Source: Bog-950 sp044228435
Lineage (GTDB): Bacteria; Bacteroidota; Bacteroidia; Chitinophagales; LD1
DNA length: 64,000 bases
Assembly: GCA_044228435.1 (NCBI GenBank)
Contig: JBGAUW010000012.1
Location: forward strand, 1-64,000
Direction of reading: 5' to 3'
In this document: one piece after another, positions 42,998 through 52,385 of the stretch
Layout: every line of letters begins with the position of its first letter
Position numbering within the stretch: the stretch's first letter is position 1
Translations under genes and position numbers: made by a program
Notes under the pieces: generated by a model
The model's input: the letters and a program-made list of their open reading frames with translations, nothing else
Databases searched by the model: none
Told to the model about the DNA's origin: nothing

Positions 42998-44518
42998 GTG
43001 CTCAATCAAAGACTTTCGCAAAAACTCTTACTAAAACTTTCGCCTCAGCAAATTCAGTTAATGAAACTGCTGCAGGTGCCCACCGCTCAATTAGAGCAGC
43101 GTATAAAGGAGGAGTTGGAAGCTAACCCCGCCTTAGAGGAGGGAGAAAGTATAGATGACGATACCCCGCAAACGGAAGAGGAAACTGTAGAAACCCCTGA
43201 ACCTGAAGTATCGGATGCCGAGCCCGGAAGCGAGGCAGATGCTGCTGAAGAAGAGGTAAAGGTAGACGATGAGGTGGATATGAGCGAGTATTACGATGAG
43301 GATGATGAGGGTGTGGCCGACTATAAAACAAAAGACCCCAGCGAGTTTAGCGACCCCGATGATGAGAAAAAGACGATTCCCGTAACGGTAGCATCGTCTT
43401 TTCACGAATACTTGCAAGGACAAGTGGGCATGATGGATTTAGATGAACGCCAGCAGCAAATAGCCATACACCTGATAGGCAGTTTAGATGACGATGGCTA
43501 CCTGCGCCGCGAACTGGATGCAATAGTGGATGACCTTATTTTCCGCCAGGGAATAAGCACCGATGAACAGGAATTACTGGATATACTGGCCCAAATACAA
43601 AAATTAGACCCCCCGGGCGTAGGCGCCCGAACTTTAGAGGAATGTTTGCTTTTGCAGCTACGCCGTAAAGAGGAGCCTACCGTATTTACCGAAATTGCCA
43701 TACGCATAGTTGAGAAACACTTTGATCTGTTTGCCAAAAAGCACTACGATAAGCTGGAGCATATTTTTGATATGGACTCAGCTAAGCTTAAGCGCGTATT
43801 GGATGAAATTACCAAGCTGAACCCCAAACCCGGCAATGCTTTTAGCACGAACGAGGGGGGCATGCAGCTGACCATCATCCCCGATTTTATTTTAACCAAC
43901 ACTAATGGCGAATTGGTGGTTTCGCTTAATTCATCTAACGCGCCGGAGTTGCGCATAAGCAACCACTTCCGCGAAATGATTTCGACTTACAAAAACTCGA
44001 AAGAAAAAAGCAAAAGCCAGAAGGACGCAATATTGTTTATTAAGCAGAAGATAGATTCGGCCAAGTGGTTTATAGATGCTATACAAAGCCGCTACCATAC
44101 CATGATGATGGTAATGAACACCATACTGGATTTGCAGCGCGATTACCTGGCCAGCGGCGACGAAACGCAGATGAAGCCGATGATATTGAAGGATATTGCC
44201 GAGCGAACCGGGTTGGATATTTCTACCGTTAGCCGGGTGGCTAACAGTAAGTATGTGCAAACTGAGTTTGGCACTATTCCGCTTAAATTCTTTTTTAGTG
44301 AGGGCCTCACTACCGATAGTGGCGAAGAAGTGAGCAGCCGTGAGGTGAAAAAAATACTATCGGATTTAATTGGTGCCGAAAGCAAAAAGAAACCCATTAG
44401 CGACCAGAACCTAACCAAAATACTGAACGAGAAAGGCTATAACATTGCCCGCAGAACGGTGGCTAAATACCGCGAGCAGTTGAACATTCCGGTAGCGCGG
44501 TTAAGGAAGGAATTGTAA
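42998..44518 (+). CDS. rpoN: RNA polymerase sigma-54 factor
   Basis: Sigma-54 of 506 residues, from the GTG at 42998, because LNQRLSQKLLLKLSPQQIQLMKLLQVP is the usual family start; a TTG at 42983 would add five residues. Region I is Gln-rich. Region II is a very acidic linker (about residues 50-130). The core-binding domain follows, and the C-terminus has a helix-turn-helix and the RpoN box ARRTVAKYRE, which reads the -24 promoter element. It needs an enhancer-binding ATPase, none of which is encoded in this window. Confidence 0.96.
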   Translation: MLNQRLSQKLLLKLSPQQIQLMKLLQVPTAQLEQRIKEELEANPALEEGESIDDDTPQTEEETVETPEPEVSDAEPGSEADAAEEEVKVDDEVDMSEYYDEDDEGVADYKTKDPSEFSDPDDEKKTIPVTVASSFHEYLQGQVGMMDLDERQQQIAIHLIGSLDDDGYLRRELDAIVDDLIFRQGISTDEQELLDILAQIQKLDPPGVGARTLEECLLLQLRRKEEPTVFTEIAIRIVEKHFDLFAKKHYDKLEHIFDMDSAKLKRVLDEITKLNPKPGNAFSTNEGGMQLTIIPDFILTNTNGELVVSLNSSNAPELRISNHFREMISTYKNSKEKSKSQKDAILFIKQKIDSAKWFIDAIQSRYHTMMMVMNTILDLQRDYLASGDETQMKPMILKDIAERTGLDISTVSRVANSKYVQTEFGTIPLKFFFSEGLTTDSGEEVSSREVKKILSDLIGAESKKKPISDQNLTKILNEKGYNIARRTVAKYREQLNIPVARLRKEL

Positions 44519-44527
44519 TAGAACGCC

Positions 44528-44716
44528 ATGAAAGTAATAGCATGGGTGCTTATTATTTGGGGATGTTTACTGCAATTGAGCTTGGTAAATGTGCTTCGGG
44601 ATATTGCCAAAGGATGGCCAGTTCCACAAAATATAGAAGCAATTTTATCACCTATCGTATCAGGCATAATTCTTCTTTTGGTAGGTATAAGGCTTAAACA
44701 AAAATATAACAAGTAG
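44528..44716 (+). CDS. Small two-helix membrane protein
   Basis: Protein of 62 residues with two hydrophobic stretches (VIAWVLIIWGCLLQLSLV and ILSPIVSGIILLLVGIRL) and a short positive tail (KQKYNK). It starts nine bases after rpoN and ends five bases before asnB, so it is probably in the same transcript. No family recognised. Confidence 0.65.
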   Translation: MKVIAWVLIIWGCLLQLSLVNVLRDIAKGWPVPQNIEAILSPIVSGIILLLVGIRLKQKYNK

Positions 44717-44721
44717 ATTTT

Positions 44722-46623
44722 ATGTGCGGCATTGTTGGATATTTTTCGAAGGAGGCAACTCATAAACTGGAAGGGGCTTTGCAGTGTGCCTTACCGGCAC
44801 TTAATAAACGCGGGCCCGATTCACAGAGCGCCGAAACTCTTTCGCCACATGTGGGTTTTGGCCATGCGCGGCTGTCTATTATAGATACGTCCAGCATTGC
44901 CAACCAGCCCATGCACGAGGCAAGCGGCCGCTATACTATTATTTTTAATGGTGAGATATTCAACTACCGGGAACTGAAGCAGCAGTTTTTAGCCGGCGTA
45001 AATTTTACTTCTACCAGCGATACTGAAGTGCTGCTACAGCTTTATATAAAAATGGGCAAGGCCTGCGTGCCACACCTGAATGGTTTTTTTGCCTTTGCCA
45101 TTTACGATAAACAAACACAGGAGATTTTTTTAGCCCGGGACCGTTTTGGTATTAAACCCCTGCATGTTTACAGCGATGAGAAAATGATTGTATTCGCCTC
45201 TGAGCTAAAGGCCATCATGCAATTCCCTATTAAAAAAGCAATCGATTTTAATACCCTGGCCCTTTATTTGCAACTAAATTACATACCGGGCACCAATAGC
45301 ATGTTGCAAAACATAACCAAGCTTAAGCCCGGTTATTGTGCTGTTATTGATAAACAGGGTAACTATAAACCTGAGCCCTTTTACGAGGTGCCTTATATCC
45401 CGGGCACAAAAATTAACGAAGCAGGTAAAAACTACGAAACTGCTAAAGCCACTCTGCGCAAGTTGGTAGAAGATGCGGTAGAAAGAAGGTTGGTTTCCGA
45501 TGTTCCGCTGGGGTCTTTTTTAAGCGGGGGCATCGATTCATCTATAGTTACAGCCTGTGCTTCAAAAAAAGTTACGCAGTTAAATACATTCAGCATCGGG
45601 TTTAAAGATGAACCTTACTTTGACGAAACGCAGTATGCCAACCTGGTGGCAAAAAAATTTGGCACCAACCATACCGTGTTTTCGGTAACTAATAACGAGA
45701 TGTTCGAAAACATCTTTTCGATACTCGATTACATAGATGAACCTTTTGCCGATTCATCGGCTATTGCTGTTTTTATACTCAGCCAAAAAACAAGGCAAAA
45801 GGTTACTGTAGCGTTATCGGGCGATGGGGGCGATGAATTATTTGCGGGCTACAACAAGCATAAAGCCGAAATGCAGGCGCGCAAAAAAAATGTTGTAAAC
45901 ATGCTTATGCAGGCAGGGCTGCCATTTTTTAAAGCCTTGCCTAAATCGCGGCACTCAAAGTTTGGCAATTTGTTCCGCCAGTTAAGTCGCTATAGCGAGG
46001 GTTTACAATTAACCGCAGCCGAAAGGTACTGGCGCTGGTGCAGTTTTAATACAAAGCAGGAGGCAACCGCTTTACTAAAAAACAAAAACTTGGTAAGCGA
46101 TAGCGAACTTGAAAAAAGAAAGGCTTTTGTATTAAAGGCTGTAAAAGAAACCGGCGACTTAAACGATGTGTTGTATGCCGATACACAGATGGTATTGCCC
46201 AACGATATGCTTACCAAGGTAGATTTTATGAGCATGGCTAACAGCCTGGAGGTGCGGGTTCCCCTGCTTGATTATACCGTGGTTGATTACGCGTTTTCAT
46301 TGCCCGTATCGTATAAAATTGATGCTGCACAGGGGAAGAAGATTTTGAAAGATGCCTTTAGAGATGTGCTGCCCGATGAACTTTTTACCCGCGCCAAACA
46401 TGGATTTGAGGTGCCTTTATTGAAATGGATGCAAACAGGCCTACGCCATTTAATTGATAATGAGTTGCTGGAAAAGAATTTTGTGGAGCAGCAAAACATT
46501 TTCGACTGGAAAGAGATAGAGAAAGTAAAGCAAAAACTATTTAGCGCTGACCCCGGCGATGTACACGCCACCCTATGGGGATTGCTGGTGTTTCAGTATT
46601 GGTATAAAAAATACTTTGCATAA
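44722..46623 (+). CDS. asnB: Asparagine synthase (glutamine-hydrolysing)
   Basis: Protein of 633 residues. The N-terminal class II glutaminase domain has nucleophile Cys2 (MCGIVGYF), RGPDSQSA and NGEIFNY. The C-terminal synthetase has the ATP pyrophosphatase motif SGGIDSS and ALSGDGGDELFAGY. It makes asparagine from aspartate and glutamine. AsnB-type enzymes also appear in capsule and O-antigen loci, where they may amidate sugars or supply asparagine; its place just before the polysaccharide genes fits that, but it may be purely metabolic. Confidence 0.92.
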   Translation: MCGIVGYFSKEATHKLEGALQCALPALNKRGPDSQSAETLSPHVGFGHARLSIIDTSSIANQPMHEASGRYTIIFNGEIFNYRELKQQFLAGVNFTSTSDTEVLLQLYIKMGKACVPHLNGFFAFAIYDKQTQEIFLARDRFGIKPLHVYSDEKMIVFASELKAIMQFPIKKAIDFNTLALYLQLNYIPGTNSMLQNITKLKPGYCAVIDKQGNYKPEPFYEVPYIPGTKINEAGKNYETAKATLRKLVEDAVERRLVSDVPLGSFLSGGIDSSIVTACASKKVTQLNTFSIGFKDEPYFDETQYANLVAKKFGTNHTVFSVTNNEMFENIFSILDYIDEPFADSSAIAVFILSQKTRQKVTVALSGDGGDELFAGYNKHKAEMQARKKNVVNMLMQAGLPFFKALPKSRHSKFGNLFRQLSRYSEGLQLTAAERYWRWCSFNTKQEATALLKNKNLVSDSELEKRKAFVLKAVKETGDLNDVLYADTQMVLPNDMLTKVDFMSMANSLEVRVPLLDYTVVDYAFSLPVSYKIDAAQGKKILKDAFRDVLPDELFTRAKHGFEVPLLKWMQTGLRHLIDNELLEKNFVEQQNIFDWKEIEKVKQKLFSADPGDVHATLWGLLVFQYWYKKYFA

Positions 46624-46753
46624 TACGGCGCCGATTCTTAAATTTTAAACAACCCAAATTATTTAGTTGAAAAAAAACACTGCAAATGTGGTTTAAGGTA
46701 GTACTTTGTGCCTGTGTAAGAGAGATGAATATTGTGTAATTTAAATTTGATAT

Positions 46754-47932
46754 GTGCCGCGTGTTCTGCGTATAATTAACCGGTTAAACCTTGGTGGGCC
46801 CACCTACAATGCAGCCTATTTAAGTAAATATCTGGAGCCCGAATTTGACACCCTGCTGGTTTCGGGCATGAAGGATGATGCCGAAGAAAGCTCGGAGTTT
46901 ATTGTAAAAAACCTGGATTTACACCCGGTGTATATTCCCGAAATGTACAGGGAACTGCATCCCTTCCGCGATTATAAATCGTATTATAAACTGCGCAAGC
47001 TTATTGAGGAGTTTAAGCCCGATATAGTGCACACCCACGCAGCAAAAGCCGGTGCTGTTGGCCGCCTGGCTGCCAGCCACAGCGGCGTAAAGGTTATTAT
47101 CCATACCTTTCACGGGCATATCTTCCATTCGTATTTTAACCCGGTTAAAACCCGCATGTTTTTAGAAATTGAGCGCTACCTGGCTAAGCGTACTACTAAA
47201 ATTGTAACCCTTAGCGATATACAGCGCCACGAATTAAGCAGCATACATAAAGTGGCCCCTATAGATAAATTTGCAATTATTCCCCTGGGGTTCGATTTGC
47301 GCCGGTTTGAAGAAGACCAGGAGGCTAAGCGCAAACAATTCAGAAGTGAGTATAACCTGGATGATGATGAAATTGCCATTGGTATTGTAGGCCGCCTGGT
47401 GCCTATTAAAAACCACTCACTTTTTTTAAAGGCGCTTAAAATTGTGTCGGGTAAAACCCAAAAGAAAGTGCGTGCCTTTATAATTGGAGATGGCGAAGAG
47501 CGTGCGGCTATTGAATTGCAGGCGCAAGCCTTGGGGCTGCCCTTTAATAATCAAAACCTTAAAGAGAAAAACCTGCTAACCTTTACCAGCTGGATTAAAA
47601 ATGTAGATGTTTCGAATGCGGGCATGGATATAATAGCTCTAACCAGCAATAACGAGGGTACCCCTGTAAGCCTTATCGAGGCTCAGGCCTCGGGCAAGCC
47701 CATTGTTTCTACTAATGTGGGCGGTATAGAGAACATTGTTATAAAAAACGAAACAGCTTTGCTTTCGCCTGTAGGCGATGAGTCTATTTTTGCCGAAAAC
47801 CTGCTTCAGCTTATCGACAAAAATGAGATGAGAATTAGGTTTTCAAAACAGGGAAGCGATTTTGTTAGGAATAAGTTTAGCTACAGACGGCTTTGCGCCG
47901 ATATGGCGGCCCTTTACAATTCGCTTTTATAA
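46754..47932 (+). CDS. GT4 family glycosyltransferase
   Basis: Glycosyltransferase of 392 residues with a GTG start. The N-terminal Rossmann domain opens RIINRLNLGGPTYNAAYLSKYL, the acceptor loop is HTHAAKAGAVGRLAA, and the C-terminal GT-B domain has the GT4 motif NNEGTPVSLIEAQASGKPIVST (E-x7-E type). It would transfer a nucleotide-activated sugar to a lipid-linked acceptor at the inner face of the membrane. First gene of the export block; a TAGTACTTTG element upstream is only approximately promoter-like. Confidence 0.9.
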   Translation: MPRVLRIINRLNLGGPTYNAAYLSKYLEPEFDTLLVSGMKDDAEESSEFIVKNLDLHPVYIPEMYRELHPFRDYKSYYKLRKLIEEFKPDIVHTHAAKAGAVGRLAASHSGVKVIIHTFHGHIFHSYFNPVKTRMFLEIERYLAKRTTKIVTLSDIQRHELSSIHKVAPIDKFAIIPLGFDLRRFEEDQEAKRKQFRSEYNLDDDEIAIGIVGRLVPIKNHSLFLKALKIVSGKTQKKVRAFIIGDGEERAAIELQAQALGLPFNNQNLKEKNLLTFTSWIKNVDVSNAGMDIIALTSNNEGTPVSLIEAQASGKPIVSTNVGGIENIVIKNETALLSPVGDESIFAENLLQLIDKNEMRIRFSKQGSDFVRNKFSYRRLCADMAALYNSLL

Positions 47933-47979
47933 ACAAATTGCCAACTAATTTTTAATAAGTTTGTAACTCAAATCGCTGA

Positions 47980-48750
47980 ATGAAACAACGTTTTTACCTG
48001 CTGATAGTATTCGGTGTATTGCTTTCCTTTTCTTCCTGTAAAGTTTTTTACCCGAACATAATGTTCCAGCAGAAGGATTATCAATACTTTGAGCTTGCCA
48101 AAAAGCAAATAGAGCAGTACGTAATTCAACCCGGAGACCTGTTTACTTTAAAGGCTTTTTCGCGAGATGGATTCAGGCTAATTGATGTGTTAGGTAACGT
48201 AAGCAGCCAAACAAATATTGGCGGCGGCGGAGCATCGGTAAGTTACCTGGTAGACCATGAAGGCTTTGCCGATTTGCCTATTGTAGGCGAGTTTTACGTA
48301 AAAGGCTACACCGAAGCGGAATTAGAAAGAGTGCTGGCCGAAAAATATTCGAATCTTTTTGTTGACCCCTACATTGTTTTAACCGTAACTAACCGCCGAG
48401 CTTTTGTGTTTAAAGGGTCTACAGCGGCAGTAGTACTACTTAACGAGGCCCCTACCAATTTGTTTGAGGTAATTGCAAAGTCAGGCGGTATTGCCAACGA
48501 TTTAAAATCGTATAAAATAAAAGTGATACGGGGCGACCTTAAGAACCCGCAGATTAGTGTAATCGACCTTTCGTCGTTAGAAGGTATGCGCAATGCTGAT
48601 TTGATTGTGCAATCGAATGATATTATTTATATTGAGCCAAGACGCAGACCGGCATCTGACGTTTTAAGAGAACTTGCACCAATTTTTGCATGGGCAAGTG
48701 CCATTCTAACAACCATAGCCTTAATAAGAACGTTTAGTGGAACAAAATAA
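47980..48750 (+). CDS. Wza-like polysaccharide export lipoprotein
   Basis: Outer-membrane export protein of 256 residues with lipoprotein signal (LLIVFGVLLSFSSC, lipidated Cys20). Then the polysaccharide-export domain (YVIQPGDLFTLKAF..., VDHEGFADLPIVGEFYVKGYTEAELERVLAEKY) and a SLBB-like repeat (RRAFVFKGSTAAVVLLNEAPTNLFEVIAKSGG). A C-terminal hydrophobic helix (APIFAWASAILTTIALI) fits the outer-membrane-spanning helix. It overlaps the next gene by 14 bases, a tight coupling to the Wzc-like kinase. Confidence 0.92.
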   Translation: MKQRFYLLIVFGVLLSFSSCKVFYPNIMFQQKDYQYFELAKKQIEQYVIQPGDLFTLKAFSRDGFRLIDVLGNVSSQTNIGGGGASVSYLVDHEGFADLPIVGEFYVKGYTEAELERVLAEKYSNLFVDPYIVLTVTNRRAFVFKGSTAAVVLLNEAPTNLFEVIAKSGGIANDLKSYKIKVIRGDLKNPQISVIDLSSLEGMRNADLIVQSNDIIYIEPRRRPASDVLRELAPIFAWASAILTTIALIRTFSGTK

Positions 48751-51205
48751 ACAGCTCGAAACCGAACAATCAGCATTTTCTAACCCGGTTGAAGATTTTA
48801 ACCTGGGGCTGATGATTTATGTTATAAATGCCTCTATTATTTGGGTTATTTTAATTTTAGTTGCCTGCGTTGTAATGTCGTTGGTCTATCTGCGCTATAC
48901 TCCCCGCATTTATGAAAGCACCACCACACTGATGCTTAAAACCGAAAAAACCACACAGTTATTAGGTGTGCAAAATTTGGTGGTAGAACACGACCCCTCT
49001 GAGGTAAGCCGCGAAATGCAATTGCTTAACTCTAAGTTGTTGCTGGACCGCGTAATTGATGCCCTGCCGCTGGAAATTGGTTACTATAAGGAGGGTAAGA
49101 CAAAGTTTATTTTTACCGAATTGTATACCACATCGCCGTTCTCGGTAAAAGGGCAAATAAAGGATGAGAGTATTTATAATACCCCCGTTTACATGAAAAT
49201 TTTGAGTGGTAAAAAATACTACTTATCGTTTACCATGAACGGTAAAGACTATGAATACTCCGGCGATACCGGTAAGGTTCTTTCATCACCGTTTTTTTCA
49301 ATTGCGGTTTCGTTTAAGCAAGCGGTTACCCCCGAGGATATTAATGACCTGTACTACTTTAAATTTTTAACCCGCCCCGAGGTAGAAACGGATATAGCCA
49401 ACAAACTGGCAGTAATGCCCATAGACCCTTCTACCCAAACGGTATCGTTGGTTTTTAAAGATAGAAATGCTGAGCGTGCTAAAGATGTAATTCAAAAAAT
49501 TTCGGATGAGTTTATTGTTTATGACCTTGAACGGAAAAAGGAAAGCTTTGTAAATATTCTCCAGTTCCTCGATGACCAGATTGATACCTTTGGCGCTGCC
49601 TTCGATAAGTTTCAGGATTCGATATCGGAGTTGAAATTGCGCGAAGGATTTTTAGAAAAAGGAAACAGCTATACCGACAGGTTAATGGACCGTTCGATGA
49701 CTTACGAGGAGGCTGTAAGGGAGATTGTAAATGATATTCAATCGTTAGTAGCATTTAAAATTGCATTGCAAAAAGAGAACGACTATTCTACTTTACCTAC
49801 CTTTAACTTTAACGATAAGACGGTTCAGTTTTCGGCCGACATTAATGATATTAATGATTTGCAAAAAGACCGGAATAAAAACCTGATAGAAGTAACGAAG
49901 GAGCACCCCGATGTGCGCATGATAGATAAGGAGATTGAGCAAAATAAAATAAGGCTTTCTAAAAATGTAGACCACGCCATTCAAATGCTGCGCGAAAACC
50001 AGCGCCGGCTAACCGAGGAACATAACCGCTACATGGCCGAGCTAATTACTGAGCCCGATAAAACGCGCAAGTTTGCCCGCCTTGATAAAATGGCGGCCAT
50101 GAAGAATGAATTTATAATGAACCTGTACGATGAAAAATCGGCTTACCTGATAGCCAGCGCCGGTATCGTATCCGATTACGTTATACTGCAAAGGGCCCAG
50201 GTTAGTAAGGTGCCAATTTCGCCGCGCGAAACCTTTGTAAAACTGGCGGGTGTGCTTATTGGTTTGGTGTTAGGCTTGGTAGTAATAGTTATACGGTACC
50301 TGCTGCAAAACACCATTATATCTATTGATGATGTGGAGAAGAAAGCAAAGGCGCCTTTATTGGGCGTAATACCGAGATATAAGGAAGAGTTGGTGCGTTC
50401 GCAGATTGTAGTTACGCAAGACCCCAAATCAACTATTACAGAAGCATTCCGTGCCGTCAGGTCGGGGCTTCAGTTTATTTCCGGTTCGCCGGGCACTAAA
50501 ATAGTGGCTACCACATCCACCATACCAGGCGAAGGAAAAACTTTTGTGTCGCTTAACACGGCCGCTATTTTAAGCTTGCTAAACAAAAAGGTGATAATAC
50601 TTGACTTTGATATGCGCAAGCCAAGGTTGGATAAAGTATTTGATGTAGACGCCCACCGCGGAGTAAGTACCATATTAAGCGGCCAATCAAGCATTGATGA
50701 GTGTATTATGGAAACGGGCGTACCTAACCTGGATTTTATTGTAGCCGGCCCGGTACCACCTAACCCTTCCGAGTTAATTCTGTTACCTAAGTTAGATGAG
50801 CTGATTGCAACGCTTAAAACCCGGTACGATTATATTGTAATTGATACACCGCCAATAGGCCTTGTAACCGATGCGCTCGAAATTTTAAAAATGGCCGATT
50901 ACCCTATTTATGTATTCAGGGCGGCATACTCTAATCGTAGCTTTGTAGGTAACGTAAACAAAATAATGGTAGAGAGTAAAATCAAAAACCTTTCAATTGT
51001 AATAAACGATTACGGCCGCGGCGCTTCGGGCTATGGTTACAGCTACGGCTATAATTATGGTTACAGTTATGGATATGGCTACGGATATGGCTACGGTTAC
51101 GGCTATGGCTATTATGGAAAGAAATACGGTGAGGGCTACTACACCACCGATTCAAAACCAAAGAAAAAGAGTTTTTGGCAGGGCTTGTTTGGCGGTAAAA
51201 AGTAA
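48737..51205 (+). CDS. Wzc-like polysaccharide co-polymerase and tyrosine autokinase
   Basis: Inner-membrane protein of 822 residues with a GTG start. One membrane helix lies near residues 26-50 and a second near 505-530. Between them is a long periplasmic domain with coiled-coil stretches (co-polymerase). The cytosolic BY-kinase domain has Walker A TIPGEGKTF (about 594-602), the A' motif FDMRKPRLD and Walker B YDYIVIDTPP. The C-terminal 45 residues are a Tyr cluster expanded to a Gly-Tyr run. It would control chain length and export through the Wza-like partner. Confidence 0.92.
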   Translation: MEQNKQLETEQSAFSNPVEDFNLGLMIYVINASIIWVILILVACVVMSLVYLRYTPRIYESTTTLMLKTEKTTQLLGVQNLVVEHDPSEVSREMQLLNSKLLLDRVIDALPLEIGYYKEGKTKFIFTELYTTSPFSVKGQIKDESIYNTPVYMKILSGKKYYLSFTMNGKDYEYSGDTGKVLSSPFFSIAVSFKQAVTPEDINDLYYFKFLTRPEVETDIANKLAVMPIDPSTQTVSLVFKDRNAERAKDVIQKISDEFIVYDLERKKESFVNILQFLDDQIDTFGAAFDKFQDSISELKLREGFLEKGNSYTDRLMDRSMTYEEAVREIVNDIQSLVAFKIALQKENDYSTLPTFNFNDKTVQFSADINDINDLQKDRNKNLIEVTKEHPDVRMIDKEIEQNKIRLSKNVDHAIQMLRENQRRLTEEHNRYMAELITEPDKTRKFARLDKMAAMKNEFIMNLYDEKSAYLIASAGIVSDYVILQRAQVSKVPISPRETFVKLAGVLIGLVLGLVVIVIRYLLQNTIISIDDVEKKAKAPLLGVIPRYKEELVRSQIVVTQDPKSTITEAFRAVRSGLQFISGSPGTKIVATTSTIPGEGKTFVSLNTAAILSLLNKKVIILDFDMRKPRLDKVFDVDAHRGVSTILSGQSSIDECIMETGVPNLDFIVAGPVPPNPSELILLPKLDELIATLKTRYDYIVIDTPPIGLVTDALEILKMADYPIYVFRAAYSNRSFVGNVNKIMVESKIKNLSIVINDYGRGASGYGYSYGYNYGYSYGYGYGYGYGYGYGYYGKKYGEGYYTTDSKPKKKSFWQGLFGGKK
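51029..51142 (+). repeat. Gly-Tyr codon repeat in the Wzc-like kinase tail
   Basis: Codes for 38 residues with 18 tyrosines, mainly GY pairs with two SY and one NY, then GYYGKKYGEGYY. At the DNA level it is a degenerate 6-base repeat (GGNTAY), so copy number could vary by slippage. Confidence 0.85.
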
Positions 51206-51210
51206 AAACG

Positions 51211-52338
51211 ATGGAAGATCAGCAGTATCTTATCACATTCCTGGCGTTATTTTTTTTAATCAGCTTGCTGTTTTCGTTTCTAATTAACTGGCTGTTTTTA
51301 AAGTTTTCGTTTAACCTGGGTGTGCGCAACACCGATGCTGCTACACAAATACGCTGGGCTGCTAACGTTAAGCCTGCTATTGGAGGCATATCATTTTTCA
51401 TATTGTTTTTAGTCTCTATTTCGGTTATAGGAACCTTACCCCGCCAAAGTAATTACCTGCTCGATAAGCACCTTATCGGCATCATAGCCTCTTCGTGCCT
51501 TGGGTTTCTGTTAGGTTTGGCCGACGATGCTTACAACACAAACCCGCTGGCCAAGTTTATCGCCCAGCTATCTTGTGCATTCATCCTTATCATCTCCGAT
51601 GTTTATATTAAGGTTTCGGGCAACCCGGCCTTCGATTTTGTAATAACTGTTTTTTGGGTAATAGGTTTAATGAACTCCATTAACATGCTGGATAATATGG
51701 ATGCTATTACTACTACCATATCCATGAGCATTATACTGGGGCTTATTACTGTAGTGGCCATAAGCGGACACTCGCTAAGCGCTTTTTACCTGGTAATGCT
51801 GGTAGGCGTAATGGGGGCCCTAACCGGCTTTTTATATTTTAACTGGAACCCCTCAAAAATATATATGGGCGATACCGGCAGCCAGTTTTTGGGCGTGTTT
51901 TTAGCCAGTACCAGCATTTTGTTTTTTTGGAATTTTAGAGATGAAGGCTCCACAGAATTTATACAGCTAAAGCAGTTTGTAATACCCATGCTGTTTTTTA
52001 TAGTGCCATTAATTGATACTATGACGGTAACTATTCGCCGTTTAATGCGCAAGCAATCGCCTTTTGTGGGCGGTAAAGACCATATTACCCACCACCTGGT
52101 TTACCTCGGCTTATCCGACAGGTTGGTGGCGCTTACTTTAATTTCGGTTTCGTTACTTTCTTTACCCGCCGCTCTTTTTCTTATAGTAGATATGGTAGAG
52201 TGGACCTGGATGGTCACTCTGGGGGCCTTCGCTTATTTCGGCGTTGTGTTTATTATCTTTCAAATACTTTACAATATTGGTAAGCGCAGGCACGAGGCTA
52301 AGCTTTTAAACCAAAGCGCACCAACCAAAATAGCCTAA
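51211..52338 (+). CDS. WecA/MraY-like undecaprenyl-phosphate phosphosugar transferase
   Basis: Polytopic membrane protein of 375 residues with about ten helices. Hallmarks of the polyprenyl-phosphate N-acetylhexosamine-1-P transferase family: GLADDAYNTNPLAKF (metal-binding Asp pair), NSINMLDNMDAITT, WNPSKIYMGDTGSQFLG and the cytosolic loop with KDHITHHLVYLG. It would start glycan synthesis by placing a sugar phosphate on the lipid carrier. It begins five bases after the kinase gene; its stop lies in a 22-bp terminator stem. Confidence 0.92.
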   Translation: MEDQQYLITFLALFFLISLLFSFLINWLFLKFSFNLGVRNTDAATQIRWAANVKPAIGGISFFILFLVSISVIGTLPRQSNYLLDKHLIGIIASSCLGFLLGLADDAYNTNPLAKFIAQLSCAFILIISDVYIKVSGNPAFDFVITVFWVIGLMNSINMLDNMDAITTTISMSIILGLITVVAISGHSLSAFYLVMLVGVMGALTGFLYFNWNPSKIYMGDTGSQFLGVFLASTSILFFWNFRDEGSTEFIQLKQFVIPMLFFIVPLIDTMTVTIRRLMRKQSPFVGGKDHITHHLVYLGLSDRLVALTLISVSLLSLPAALFLIVDMVEWTWMVTLGAFAYFGVVFIIFQILYNIGKRRHEAKLLNQSAPTKIA

Positions 52339-52380
52339 AACAAAAAAGCTCCCCAAACGGAGCTTTTTTGTTTTAGGCTA
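52331..52380. terminator. 22-bp perfect bidirectional terminator
   Basis: Arms TAGCCTAAAACAAAAAAGCTCC and GGAGCTTTTTTGTTTTAGGCTA pair perfectly over 22 bp around a 6-base loop. The left arm contains the last codons and TAA of the transferase gene, and the right arm ends six bases before the convergent lipoprotein stop. T runs on both strands. Confidence 0.95.
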
Positions 52381-52385
52381 TTGTT

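Noticed and set aside
43122..43423. Two minus-strand frames opposite the acidic linker of rpoN
   Set aside because: GAN/GAR-rich coding strand gives open antisense frames by composition.
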